Assembly (NCBI GenBank): GCA_009841045.1 | Contig: VXMO01000043.1 | Span: 1 to 58,669, forward strand | DNA length: 58,669 bases | Direction: 5' to 3' | Source: Dehalococcoidia bacterium | Lineage (GTDB): Bacteria > Chloroflexota > Dehalococcoidia > UBA6926 | Program-made: the position numbers and the translations under genes | The notes under the pieces: generated by a model | Told to the model about the DNA's origin: nothing | What the model saw: only the letters and a program-made list of their open reading frames with translations | Database searches by the model: none | Part shown: in pieces, positions 42,017-49,867 of the stretch | How positions within the stretch are numbered: the first letter of the stretch is position 1 | Layout: each line of letters begins with the position of its first letter

Positions 42017-42904
42017 CTAGCCGGGCTTGCGCGCCAGCACGTCAAGTTGGTGCGCCATGTAGATCAGTTCACCCTGCTCGATCTGCAAGTGTCGCCCGGC
42101 AACCCATTCCTCGAGTCCCGCGTTGAATACGACCGAGTTGTGGTTCAGAGCCTCCCAGACGAAGTTGATGATGTGATGCAGGAAATACGTCACATCCTCC
42201 GGGTAGCCCCCGTCCTGCGGGTACACTACCCAACTCGATGAGCCGGCCGCCGCCGTTTCAAGGCCCGCGCGAGGTATCTCTTCGAGGAGGGCCCTGCCTG
42301 CCTTGCTGCCCCCGGTTGCCAGGCCGTTCGGCGTCCGCCGATCATCCATCGTGCCGTGGTAGCTGTTGATAACATGCCCGTTGAGCACTGTATTGACAGT
42401 CGGCTCGAAAACGGTCTCCCCGTCAAACGTGATCGGCAGATACAGCAGACCGCCCGGGCGGAGCGCGTTGGCAGCGGCTTCAAGAAACTCCGCCACATTC
42501 AGCAGGTCAACCAACGCCTGCCCGATAATCACGTCGGCCAATCGACCCGCCTCAGCTTGCTCCTGCAGATACGTAACGGCATCCTGCGCGACGTAGTCGA
42601 CGGACGGTGCAGCGCCACTATTCGACCCGACAGTCTCGCCAACGACCCGCTCGGCCTCCGCAAGACTCTCGGAATCAAGGTCAACCATCACGTATTCGCC
42701 GCCGGAAAGCAGCCCTCGCTCAAACAGTCGCCTGAACGTGCTGCCAACACCCGCGCCAAGCTCGATGACACGTAGAGGCTTGTCCCCCATCTCGGTGATG
42801 CCCTGTGCCAGCGCGTCATAAACACGCCCGTTCAGCGCATCGTCATCAACGGCAGTCTTCGCCTTCAGATAGCGGACGGTGTTGTAGCTCTCAGGTCCTG
42901 GCAT
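42017..42904 (-). CDS. SAM-dependent methyltransferase
   Basis: The 295-residue class I methyltransferase has motif I VIELGAGVGSTFRRL, an acidic VDLDSESL and a DVIIGQALVDLL region. It methylates an unknown small molecule. ATG 42904 has GGAG 9 nt upstream and overlaps the end of the glycosyltransferase gene by 14 bp. It is the last gene of the RibA/RibD-MDR-PTPS-GT4 operon; its C-terminus (QIEQGELIYMAHQLDVLARK) resembles that of the methyltransferase at 49868-50680 only loosely. It converges on hemC with 9 bp between them. Confidence 0.87.
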   Translation of the reverse strand: MPGPESYNTVRYLKAKTAVDDDALNGRVYDALAQGITEMGDKPLRVIELGAGVGSTFRRLFERGLLSGGEYVMVDLDSESLAEAERVVGETVGSNSGAAPSVDYVAQDAVTYLQEQAEAGRLADVIIGQALVDLLNVAEFLEAAANALRPGGLLYLPITFDGETVFEPTVNTVLNGHVINSYHGTMDDRRTPNGLATGGSKAGRALLEEIPRAGLETAAAGSSSWVVYPQDGGYPEDVTYFLHHIINFVWEALNHNSVVFNAGLEEWVAGRHLQIEQGELIYMAHQLDVLARKPG

Positions 42905-43982
42905 TGGCTTTCTCCACGATCTCTAACAGGAATTCACGGACGGATGTCATGGACTGTTCCCATGTTGGGTGGCGGGCAAATCGCTTGAGTGCCTGCGCCC
43001 CCATGCGCGCGAGACGCTGCCGATCCGTTGCAAGGTCGCGTAGCCGTATCGAGAGTTCCGGTGCTGAACCCATGGGCACCAGGAAACCGTCACGGCGGTT
43101 CGTGATAATCTCGTGCGCCGCGCCTGAATCTGTGGCGATGGCCGGCATCCCAAACGCCATCCCCTCCAAGTAGGCGATGCCGAATCCCTCATAAGAGGAC
43201 GGAACGACAAGGACGTGCGCCTCTTCAAAGCGCGTACGAAGCGCGTCATCCGACAGTGGCCCATGGAATGTCACTCTATCGCCCAGACCTTCATTTTCAA
43301 CCTGCTGCCGAACCCCGTTGGCATACTCCGGTTCAACCTCAAGCCCCCCAACAACATCCACCCGGATACTCGCATTGCCCGTGTAGCCAAGAGCCTCGAT
43401 AAGCACATGCAGTTGCTTGCGCTCAATCACGTTGCCCAGGAACAGGATACGCAACGGGCCGTCCGCGTTGGCTCGTTCCGTGACGTCCTGTTCCGTCATG
43501 GAAACATCAAAGCGGTCTCCTGCAGGGTACGCTACAACGTTCGGCTTGTCCGCCCCAATCTGGTCGTGAACAGCCTTTCGCGTCGTCTCACTGTTGAAGA
43601 CCAACCCGTCAACGGAACGAAGATAGCGGCGCTCAATCATGGCATAGGCTCGATTTTTCCAACCGGCGCGTATCTCACTCATACGCAGATGATGGACGAT
43701 GGAGATGATTGGCCACCGACCTCGAACCGAACCATTAACGCACCAGAGCGACGGATGATTCAGTTCATCTTGAAGCATCACATCCACACCTGCGGCCTTC
43801 AGTTCCTGCCGTAGCCCGCGCGAGAACCCGTCTGTCAAGTGGCGGCCATAGTTCCGCCATGGGATGCCAATAACCTTGACGGTATCGCCCGCGCGTTCCA
43901 GTGTCTCAACCAGCTTGCGGTCATACAGGTAGCCGCCGGACATGGTCTCCAGACTGCCATAGATGACCAGGCCCACCTTCAA
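42891..43982 (-). CDS. Glycosyltransferase family 4 protein
   Basis: The 363-residue GT-B fold glycosyltransferase opens KVGLVIYGSLETMSGGYLYDRKLVE. It has LFLGNVIERKQLHVLIEALG in the donor domain and YEGFGIAYLEGMAFGMPAIAT, the E-x7-E donor-binding motif. TTG 43982 is the start: it overlaps the stop of the pterin-synthase-like gene as TTGA and has GGGAG at 8-nt spacing. No wall or lipid glycan genes are nearby, so the acceptor may be the operon's small-molecule product. Substrate unknown. Confidence 0.88.
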   Translation of the reverse strand: MKVGLVIYGSLETMSGGYLYDRKLVETLERAGDTVKVIGIPWRNYGRHLTDGFSRGLRQELKAAGVDVMLQDELNHPSLWCVNGSVRGRWPIISIVHHLRMSEIRAGWKNRAYAMIERRYLRSVDGLVFNSETTRKAVHDQIGADKPNVVAYPAGDRFDVSMTEQDVTERANADGPLRILFLGNVIERKQLHVLIEALGYTGNASIRVDVVGGLEVEPEYANGVRQQVENEGLGDRVTFHGPLSDDALRTRFEEAHVLVVPSSYEGFGIAYLEGMAFGMPAIATDSGAAHEIITNRRDGFLVPMGSAPELSIRLRDLATDRQRLARMGAQALKRFARHPTWEQSMTSVREFLLEIVEKANART

Positions 43983-44362
43983 CGGCGAATCTCCCGCCGA
44001 TAGGACGCCCAGGCATTCTCCCCTTCCCAAACGCGGATTGTCATGGCGGCAAGCGGCTCAGTCGGAATGCGCTCAGCGACGAAGTGCCAGAGGATGCGGG
44101 CAAAGTACTCCACGCTGGGGTTCAGTCCCCCGAATTCGGGGAGTTCGTTGAGGGTGTTGCCGGCAAATCTGGTGTCTATAGCGGCCAAGGCCTGCTCGAC
44201 TGCGATGATGTCCACCAGGTAGCCGTGCGTGTCCAGTCCCGGGCCCTCAAGCACAACATCTACCTTGTAGGGATGGGAGTTGAGTTCATTCTCTGGGCCC
44301 CAATCGCCGCCGATGAGATAGTGCCAAGCTGTGAACTCGTGGGAAACGGAGACGCTGTACAT
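43979..44362 (-). CDS. Divergent 6-pyruvoyl-tetrahydropterin synthase / QueD-like protein
   Basis: The 127-residue T-fold protein has VSVSHEFTAWHYLIGG, a single HPYKVDVVLEG where the family normally has HGHNY, and NPSVEYFARILWHFV with the conserved Glu. One of the three canonical zinc His ligands (the second of HGH) is thus replaced, and the usual catalytic Cys is not evident. Activity may be altered. ATG 44362 has GGGAGAA upstream. Its place downstream of a GTP cyclohydrolase II fusion suggests it acts on a GTP-derived pyrimidine or pterin. Confidence 0.8.
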   Translation of the reverse strand: MYSVSVSHEFTAWHYLIGGDWGPENELNSHPYKVDVVLEGPGLDTHGYLVDIIAVEQALAAIDTRFAGNTLNELPEFGGLNPSVEYFARILWHFVAERIPTEPLAAMTIRVWEGENAWASYRREIRR

Positions 44363-44397
44363 ATTGTTCTCCCAATTCGGCGCGAAGAATTTAGTAG

Positions 44398-45432
44398 CTA
44401 GACATTATCGTACGTCAGGAGGACCTGGAGCGCATCGCCGGAAGATTCATCAAGCAGTCGATATGCATCCGCCGCATCCTCAATGGGAAACCTGTGCGTG
44501 ACGAGTTGCGATGGATTGAGGCGCTCCACCATTTGCCATGCTGTCTCGAATCTCCGCCGTTTGTCCCATCGCCCCGACAGTTCCGGCGCGATGGTCGTCA
44601 CTTGGCTGCTGATGAGTTTGATACGGCTGCGATGAAAGCTGCCCCCCAGATCTATCGGCGCGCGCTTGGTTCCGTACCAGGAGCCGATGACGATGCGCCC
44701 GCCGTAGCCCGTCACTGCAATCGCCGTGTCCAAAGCCTCCGGCCTGCCGGACGACTCAAAGACAAGATCCGCCCCATGCCCGCCAAACGCTGCCGCAATC
44801 TCATCCATCACGGCGGGCGACTCCGGATTCAGAGCCGCAGACGCCCCAAGCCGCAGCGAAGCTTCTCGCCGCGCCTCAACGGTGTCCAGTGTGATTAGAG
44901 ACGCAAGAGGTATCTGTGCCAGTACCGCCGTCGTCAGTAGCCCGATGGCGCCCTGCCCAATGATCAGGACGTTCTCCCCCACGAGCGGCGCGCCGTCCAT
45001 GGCAAAGTTCACCGCCGTTTCTATTGACGGCAGCATCACCGCGTCCTCATATGAGACTCCTGCCGGAATCTCCATCAGCGACTGCGGTTCCGCCTCGAAC
45101 AGAGATTCATGTGGATTGAAAGCAAACACACGCCGGCCAAACAGATCGGGATCAACTCCCTCTCCGACCTCAACCAAATCGCCCACTGCCGCGTACCCGT
45201 ACCGAATCGGAAAAGACAGGTCGTCCCGCAGTGCGGCGATGGATTCGTCCGCCGCCATCTCAGTAGGCGCTTCACCACGATATACAAGCAGCTCAGTCCC
45301 TGCGCTAATCGCGGACAGTCGGGTGCGGACCAGCACACGTCCCGGCCCCGGCCCGCTCACCTCGTCTTGTTGGACCTCAACACGGCGCGGGCCGACAAAT
45401 GTTACTGCACTCTTCGTTAGTCCGGCGGCCAT
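44398..45432 (-). CDS. MDR-family dehydrogenase without canonical zinc ligands
   Basis: The 344-residue medium-chain dehydrogenase/reductase has a GroES-like N-domain and a Rossmann domain (VLIIGQGAIGLLTTAVLAQ, then TLDTVEARRE). The N-domain lacks the catalytic Cys and the GHE motif: the equivalent reads SAISAGTELLVYRGEAP and RYGYAAVGDLVEVGEGV. The four-Cys structural site is also absent. This resembles BchC-like or quinone-reductase-like MDRs and suggests a zinc-free oxidoreductase. ATG 45432 overlaps the preceding gene's end by 16 bp; GTG 45447 is an alternative. It is the second gene of the operon. Confidence 0.85.
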   Translation of the reverse strand: MAAGLTKSAVTFVGPRRVEVQQDEVSGPGPGRVLVRTRLSAISAGTELLVYRGEAPTEMAADESIAALRDDLSFPIRYGYAAVGDLVEVGEGVDPDLFGRRVFAFNPHESLFEAEPQSLMEIPAGVSYEDAVMLPSIETAVNFAMDGAPLVGENVLIIGQGAIGLLTTAVLAQIPLASLITLDTVEARREASLRLGASAALNPESPAVMDEIAAAFGGHGADLVFESSGRPEALDTAIAVTGYGGRIVIGSWYGTKRAPIDLGGSFHRSRIKLISSQVTTIAPELSGRWDKRRRFETAWQMVERLNPSQLVTHRFPIEDAADAYRLLDESSGDALQVLLTYDNV

Positions 45433-46757
45433 GCCGGCCTGCCCCACACAACCAGGTCATCGCCTTCACGCTTGTAGCCAAGGCTCTGCAGGCGCGGAAA
45501 TGCCGCGCTGACTGCGCTGTTCTTGCTGGACACGGCTTGCAGACCGCCTACCAGCGTCGGCGCAATAGTAATCACCACATGGTCAACAAACCGCGCTTCC
45601 AGCAGCTCCGTGATAACCCGCGCCCCACCCTCAACCATCAGGCTCCGCACACCATCCTCGTATAAGGTCGCCATCAACGCCCGAAGGTCCACAAGGCCAT
45701 CCGACTCTCTCGCCGGTAGCCTCAGCACCCGTGCGCCCGCCGCCTCCAGTTCAACCTGCCGATCAAACGGCGCGTCCTCCCGTGTAGCCAGCCACGGCAT
45801 CGTTCGATAGCTCTCTAGAAGCGTCGCATCCAACGGGCAGCGGAGGCGGCTGTCCAGGATGATCGGCTGCGGGTCCTGGCCGTCCGCCAGCCGGACCGTC
45901 AGGCGTGGATCGTCCACGATGACAGTTCCGATGCCGACAAGAATCGCATCGTTGGACGAGCGGAGCAGATGGGTCATTTCAGAGGACTTGGAGCCACTGA
46001 GGTGGAGCGGCAGGGAATCGGCGCTGGCAATCGAGCCGTCTAGGCTCTGCGCGTACGTCAGCGTGACAAACGGACGACGGTTCGCATCTGCCAGTGCCTG
46101 TTTTTCGGCGGCTGGCACGAACGGGCTTGAAACCTCGTCCGACTCCGGCGGCGCAATGTTCAGCATATGCCCCATGCGGTTCACCTTGGTGGTCAGATAG
46201 TCAAGGTTCTGTGTCGTCACCGGACCCGGCACGGGCACCCGCCCCGCAACTCGAATGCCCAGCCCACGTAGCTCTTCAACCTTCTTGGGGTTATTGGTCA
46301 TCAGCCTGATGGAGCGCACGCCAAGCTTCTGTAGCATCAAGACCGCTAAGCCGTAACTTCGCTCATCTGCCTGATGCCCCAGCTGTAGATTGGCGTCGAC
46401 GGTATCAAGTCCCTGGTCCTGCAAATTGTAGGCACGCAGTTTCTCAAGCAGCCCGATCCCGCGTCCTTCCTGGCGCAAATAGACAATGACCCCCGCGCCT
46501 TCCCGCGCGACGGCCTCCATCGCCGATTCCAGTTGCGCCGCGCAGTCGCAGCGCTGCGAGCCGAACACCTCGCCCGTCAGGCACTCCGAATGGACACGCG
46601 TGAGCACGTCCTCGCGTTCGTCCACATCGCCGCAGACAAGCGCCAGATGCTCCTTGCCATCTATGTCATTCGAAAAGTACTCAAGTCGGAATTCACCGTG
46701 AGTCGTCGGGATGCGCGCAGACACAATGCGCTCTACTGTCGTTGGGTAAGAAGACAT
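45417..46757 (-). CDS. GTP cyclohydrolase II fused to RibD-type reductase domain
   Basis: The 446-residue protein has two domains. Residues ~1-205 are GTP cyclohydrolase II, with zinc cysteines in ECLTGEVFGSQRCDC, RQEGRGIGLLEKLRAYNLQDQG and LMTNNPKKVEELRGLGI. The Tyr of RAY, which distinguishes true GCH II from formamidopyrimidine-releasing homologues, is kept. Residues ~225-440 are a RibD C-terminal, DHFR-like reductase (VTLTYAQSLDGSIAS, NDAILVGIGTVIVDDPRLTV, MVEGGARVITELLE). The RibD deaminase domain is missing. It should make a 2,5-diamino-6-ribosylamino-pyrimidinone phosphate and reduce its ribose, as in the archaeal/fungal order. As first gene of an operon with PTPS-like, glycosyl- and methyltransferase genes it may not serve riboflavin. 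Confidence 0.92.
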   Translation of the reverse strand: MSSYPTTVERIVSARIPTTHGEFRLEYFSNDIDGKEHLALVCGDVDEREDVLTRVHSECLTGEVFGSQRCDCAAQLESAMEAVAREGAGVIVYLRQEGRGIGLLEKLRAYNLQDQGLDTVDANLQLGHQADERSYGLAVLMLQKLGVRSIRLMTNNPKKVEELRGLGIRVAGRVPVPGPVTTQNLDYLTTKVNRMGHMLNIAPPESDEVSSPFVPAAEKQALADANRRPFVTLTYAQSLDGSIASADSLPLHLSGSKSSEMTHLLRSSNDAILVGIGTVIVDDPRLTVRLADGQDPQPIILDSRLRCPLDATLLESYRTMPWLATREDAPFDRQVELEAAGARVLRLPARESDGLVDLRALMATLYEDGVRSLMVEGGARVITELLEARFVDHVVITIAPTLVGGLQAVSSKNSAVSAAFPRLQSLGYKREGDDLVVWGRPAWPPD

Positions 46758-46793
46758 CGTTCCCCTGATCCTGAATTACCTGCCAAACCCTTG

Positions 46794-46819
46794 TGCGCAG
46801 ACCTCCACACCTCTGCGCA
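46794..46819 (-). promoter_or_regulatory. Leader hairpin of the GCH II/RibD operon
   Basis: On the minus strand TGCGCAGA-GGTGTGGAGG-TCTGCGCA is a perfect 8-bp stem with a 10-nt purine-rich loop, beginning about 3 nt after the predicted transcription start. It is too short for an FMN riboswitch. It could stabilise the mRNA or bind a protein. Confidence 0.5.
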
Positions 46820-46828
46820 AACGTACCC

Positions 46829-46857
46829 ATGATTCGCATGTTGGCCGCTCTTGTCAA
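46829..46857 (-). promoter_or_regulatory. Promoter of the GCH II/RibD-MDR-PTPS-GT4-methyltransferase operon
   Basis: A minus-strand TTGACA (46852-46857), 17-nt spacer and AATCAT (46829-46834, four of six matches). The predicted start is about 46822, giving a 65-nt leader to ATG 46757. Confidence 0.6.
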
Positions 46858-46866
46858 TTCACCCGA

Positions 46867-48666
46867 CTAACCGACGGCTTCCAACAAGCGCAGCACAATC
46901 CCGGATTCCGATTCCTGTGGCCGTGCGTATTGCCGTGCCGCGTCCAACAGTTCCCTCATGCTCTCCCGACCGGCCGCTGTGCCCGAGCCAATCATCTTGG
47001 ACAACTCCGCGGCGCGATCGTCATCGTCCGTCAAGTGCTCGATTCTCGTGACTGTGCGCCTGTCCTCAGTCCGCTTGAACACGCGAACATGCTGATCAGC
47101 GTGTGCCGCCACCTGCGGCAGATGCGTCACGCAGATCACCTGTTGCCCACGGCCCAGGTCCGCCAATTTGTTCCCTATCGTTGCGCCAACATGCCCTCCA
47201 ACACCAACGTCAATCTCATCGAGCGCCAGCGTTCGCGCATCTCCGACTGCCAACACTGTCTTCACGGCCAACATTACCCGCGCCATCTCGCCACCGGACG
47301 CAATCGCGGCCAACGGCCTCAGCGGTTCTCCCTGGTTTGGGGCTATGAGAATCTCCACCTCGTCGCCGCCCGACTCGTCACACAGGCTGAGCGCATCCAC
47401 GTCCTCCTGTCGGTTGCTCGCATCGGCTGCCTCCTTGGCTGCGAGAGCGAACCGCACGTCCACCACAATCCGAGCCCCCGCCAGTGCCAGCGTCTCGATT
47501 TCTCCTTCCACGGCGCGGCCAAGCCGTGCAGCAGCGTGAGACCGCCCAGTGGAAAGAGTCCGCGCCTGTTCCAGCACCTTTCGATTCAGCCTGCTTTCCT
47601 CCGTGACCAGTTCAGCAAGATGACCTGAAGCCTGATTCAGTCCGGCAAGCTCCTGCTCTGCACGCTCGCCCCACGCAATGACATCCTCAAGTGAGCCGCC
47701 ATGCCTCCGCTTGAGGCCGTCCAGCGCCGCCATGCGTTCCTCGACCACCTCAAGCCGGTTCGGGTTCGCTTCCAGTCCCTCAAGATAGCGCCCCAGTGAC
47801 AGCGCGAGATCTTGCGCTTGCTCGGCCAACGACTCCGCTATTTCCTGTGCCGACTGTAATTCGGTATCCAGCGCGGCGGCTTCTCGCGTGTTCTGGCCTG
47901 CTTCGCCCAGGGCATCCACCACGGTGTTGCTGCCCTGGGTTGGGTCAATGAGAAGAGACCGCGCCGCGCCCGCCAGCGCGACCAGCTGTTCAGCGTGCGA
48001 AAGCCGTGACCGTTCCCGTTCCAGCGCAGCGTCCTCTCCGGGAACTGGCGCAATCTCTCGGAACGATGCCAACTCAAACTCTAGTTCCTCGCGTCCCGCC
48101 TCCGCCTTAGCCTCCTCGCGTCGCAGCCGTCTGAGGTCAGATCGAACGCGTCGCAGTTGCCTGACAATGTCGGCCGTGCACTCGCGCTCCTCTTCCAGCT
48201 CGCCGTATCGATCGAGAATCTCCCTCTGCTCGCCGGGCTGAAGCAGCGCCAGTGTCTGTCGTTGACCATGTGACTCCGCCAAATACTGCCCCACCTCCTG
48301 CAATGCCTTCAGTGAAACCTTGTGTCCGTTCACCGCACACTCGCCGCGCCCATTGCTGTCAATCTCCCGCGTGATGTGCAGCGTCGATGCCGATTCCCCG
48401 TCCTTGATGCCGATCTTCTTCAACAGCGGAGTCGGAATGGTGTTGTAAGTCTCATCACGCTCAAATATGGCCTCAATTCGTGCCTTCTCTGTCCCCGACC
48501 GCACCAACGAACCATCCGCTTTCGTTCCTAGAAGCAGCGAGATGCAGTTGATGATGATCGACTTCCCCGCGCCCGTCTCTCCGGTCAGAACGGTGAAGCC
48601 GTCATCAAATGGGATGTCCAAACGGTCGATAACACCGATGTCCTCAATCGTTAGTCGTCGCAGCAT
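46867..48666 (-). CDS. recN: DNA repair protein RecN
   Basis: The 599-residue SMC-like ATPase of double-strand-break repair has N-terminal Walker A TGETGAGKS (28-36), a long coiled-coil middle (about 150-390), and C-terminal ASGGEMARVMLAVKTVLA signature plus TLALDEIDVGVGG Walker B and VICVTHLPQVAAHAD. ATG 48666 has an AGGGGGAG box. That box can be partly hidden in a CCCCC-N7-GGGGG hairpin (48677-48693). It ends 110 bp upstream of the next minus-strand operon. Confidence 0.97.
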   Translation of the reverse strand: MLRRLTIEDIGVIDRLDIPFDDGFTVLTGETGAGKSIIINCISLLLGTKADGSLVRSGTEKARIEAIFERDETYNTIPTPLLKKIGIKDGESASTLHITREIDSNGRGECAVNGHKVSLKALQEVGQYLAESHGQRQTLALLQPGEQREILDRYGELEEERECTADIVRQLRRVRSDLRRLRREEAKAEAGREELEFELASFREIAPVPGEDAALERERSRLSHAEQLVALAGAARSLLIDPTQGSNTVVDALGEAGQNTREAAALDTELQSAQEIAESLAEQAQDLALSLGRYLEGLEANPNRLEVVEERMAALDGLKRRHGGSLEDVIAWGERAEQELAGLNQASGHLAELVTEESRLNRKVLEQARTLSTGRSHAAARLGRAVEGEIETLALAGARIVVDVRFALAAKEAADASNRQEDVDALSLCDESGGDEVEILIAPNQGEPLRPLAAIASGGEMARVMLAVKTVLAVGDARTLALDEIDVGVGGHVGATIGNKLADLGRGQQVICVTHLPQVAAHADQHVRVFKRTEDRRTVTRIEHLTDDDDRAAELSKMIGSGTAAGRESMRELLDAARQYARPQESESGIVLRLLEAVG

Positions 48667-48730
48667 GGCAGGAACTCCCCCTTACGCTGGGGGAAAAGTA
48701 GCAGAACGCGCGTTCTTAGTCAAGAACAGC

Positions 48731-48755
48731 ACGGCCAAACACGAAGCGTGGCCGT
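48731..48755 (-). terminator. Hairpin after the alcohol dehydrogenase gene
   Basis: ACGGCCA and TGGCCGT form a 7-bp stem immediately downstream of the stop. Only a short T-containing tail (GCTGTTCTTG) follows on the minus strand, so terminator strength is doubtful. Confidence 0.45.
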
Positions 48756-49856
48756 CTAGAACTCGATTAGCGCCCGGCCAACAACCTCGCCACGTCCAAG
48801 CGCCCCGTATGCATCATTAACCTGCTCGATGGGATAGCGACGCGTGATGATGCGCGGGCTCACGTCCACAACCCCGCGCTCCACCAGGTCCAAAATCTGC
48901 GGCATATCGGTCCCTGCCCTCGCGCCATACGAGCCGATGATGCGAACGCCGCGCCGAACAATCCGCGTAATCTCCAGCGGCACCGTCTCTCCGGCGGACG
49001 CAATCCCAATCATCACAACACGCCCGCCGTCCGCCACGGACTGGAACGCCTGCTGCACAGTCCCCGGCCTGCCCAGCGCTTCAAACGCCGCATCCACCCC
49101 ACGTCCACCGGTGATTTCCCTGATGCGTTCAGGCACGTCCTCATGGGCGGCGTTGACGGAATGCGTCGCGCCGAACGACTGCGCGAGTTCCAGTTTGGCA
49201 TCATCGATATCCACGGCAATGAGGGGCGACGCCCCAACGGCAGCGGCAATCTGAATGACGTTCGTGCCGACTCCGCCCACGCCGACAACCGCCGCGCTCT
49301 CGCCCATGCGCAGTTCCCCCTGGTTCCGCACCGCTCCATACGCCGTGAACACGCTGCAACCGATGATGGCGGCCTCTCGCAAAGAGATGCTATCCGGTAG
49401 CCGAAACACGGATGACGCGGGCGTCACGGCATACTCCGCAAGCGCCCCCATGCTGTACATCCACACCGGGGAGCCGTCGTGTCTCCCAAGCCGTGTCGTG
49501 CCGTCATAGAGCTGCCCCTTGAGACGGTTGTAAGCGAAGAACGTCTCGCACATATCGTCCCTGCCCCTGCGGCAAAACGAACACGCACCGCACGGCATGA
49601 TGAAGCTGCAAACGACGCGATCTCCAACCTGTGTGTTGCTCACACCATCCCCAACGGCCGCTACCGTGCCGGACGTCTCATGACCGAGTACGCACGGTGT
49701 CGGAAAAGCAACCTCGCCCTTCATCACATGCAGATCCGTATGGCATACACCCGTCGCGGCTACTCGCAGCAGTACCTCGCCTGCCTGTGGCGACGGCGTT
49801 GGCACGTCCTCGACCGTCATCGGCTCATTGATCGCATTGAGGATCGCGGCTCTCAT
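48756..49856 (-). CDS. Zinc-dependent alcohol dehydrogenase (MDR)
   Basis: The 366-residue enzyme has catalytic zinc ligands in GVCHTDLHVMKG and CVLGHETSG, a four-Cys structural zinc loop (CGACSFCRRGRDDMC) and the NAD-binding AVVGVGGVGTNVIQIAAAVGA. It oxidises an alcohol or formaldehyde-type adduct with NAD(P). ATG 49856 is selected for its GGGAGAGGG box; a longer frame extends to 50033 but covers the upstream methyltransferase. It lies 11 bp after that methyltransferase gene and is likely co-transcribed with it. Confidence 0.93.
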   Translation of the reverse strand: MRAAILNAINEPMTVEDVPTPSPQAGEVLLRVAATGVCHTDLHVMKGEVAFPTPCVLGHETSGTVAAVGDGVSNTQVGDRVVCSFIMPCGACSFCRRGRDDMCETFFAYNRLKGQLYDGTTRLGRHDGSPVWMYSMGALAEYAVTPASSVFRLPDSISLREAAIIGCSVFTAYGAVRNQGELRMGESAAVVGVGGVGTNVIQIAAAVGASPLIAVDIDDAKLELAQSFGATHSVNAAHEDVPERIREITGGRGVDAAFEALGRPGTVQQAFQSVADGGRVVMIGIASAGETVPLEITRIVRRGVRIIGSYGARAGTDMPQILDLVERGVVDVSPRIITRRYPIEQVNDAYGALGRGEVVGRALIEF

Positions 49857-49867
49857 GCACCCTCTCC

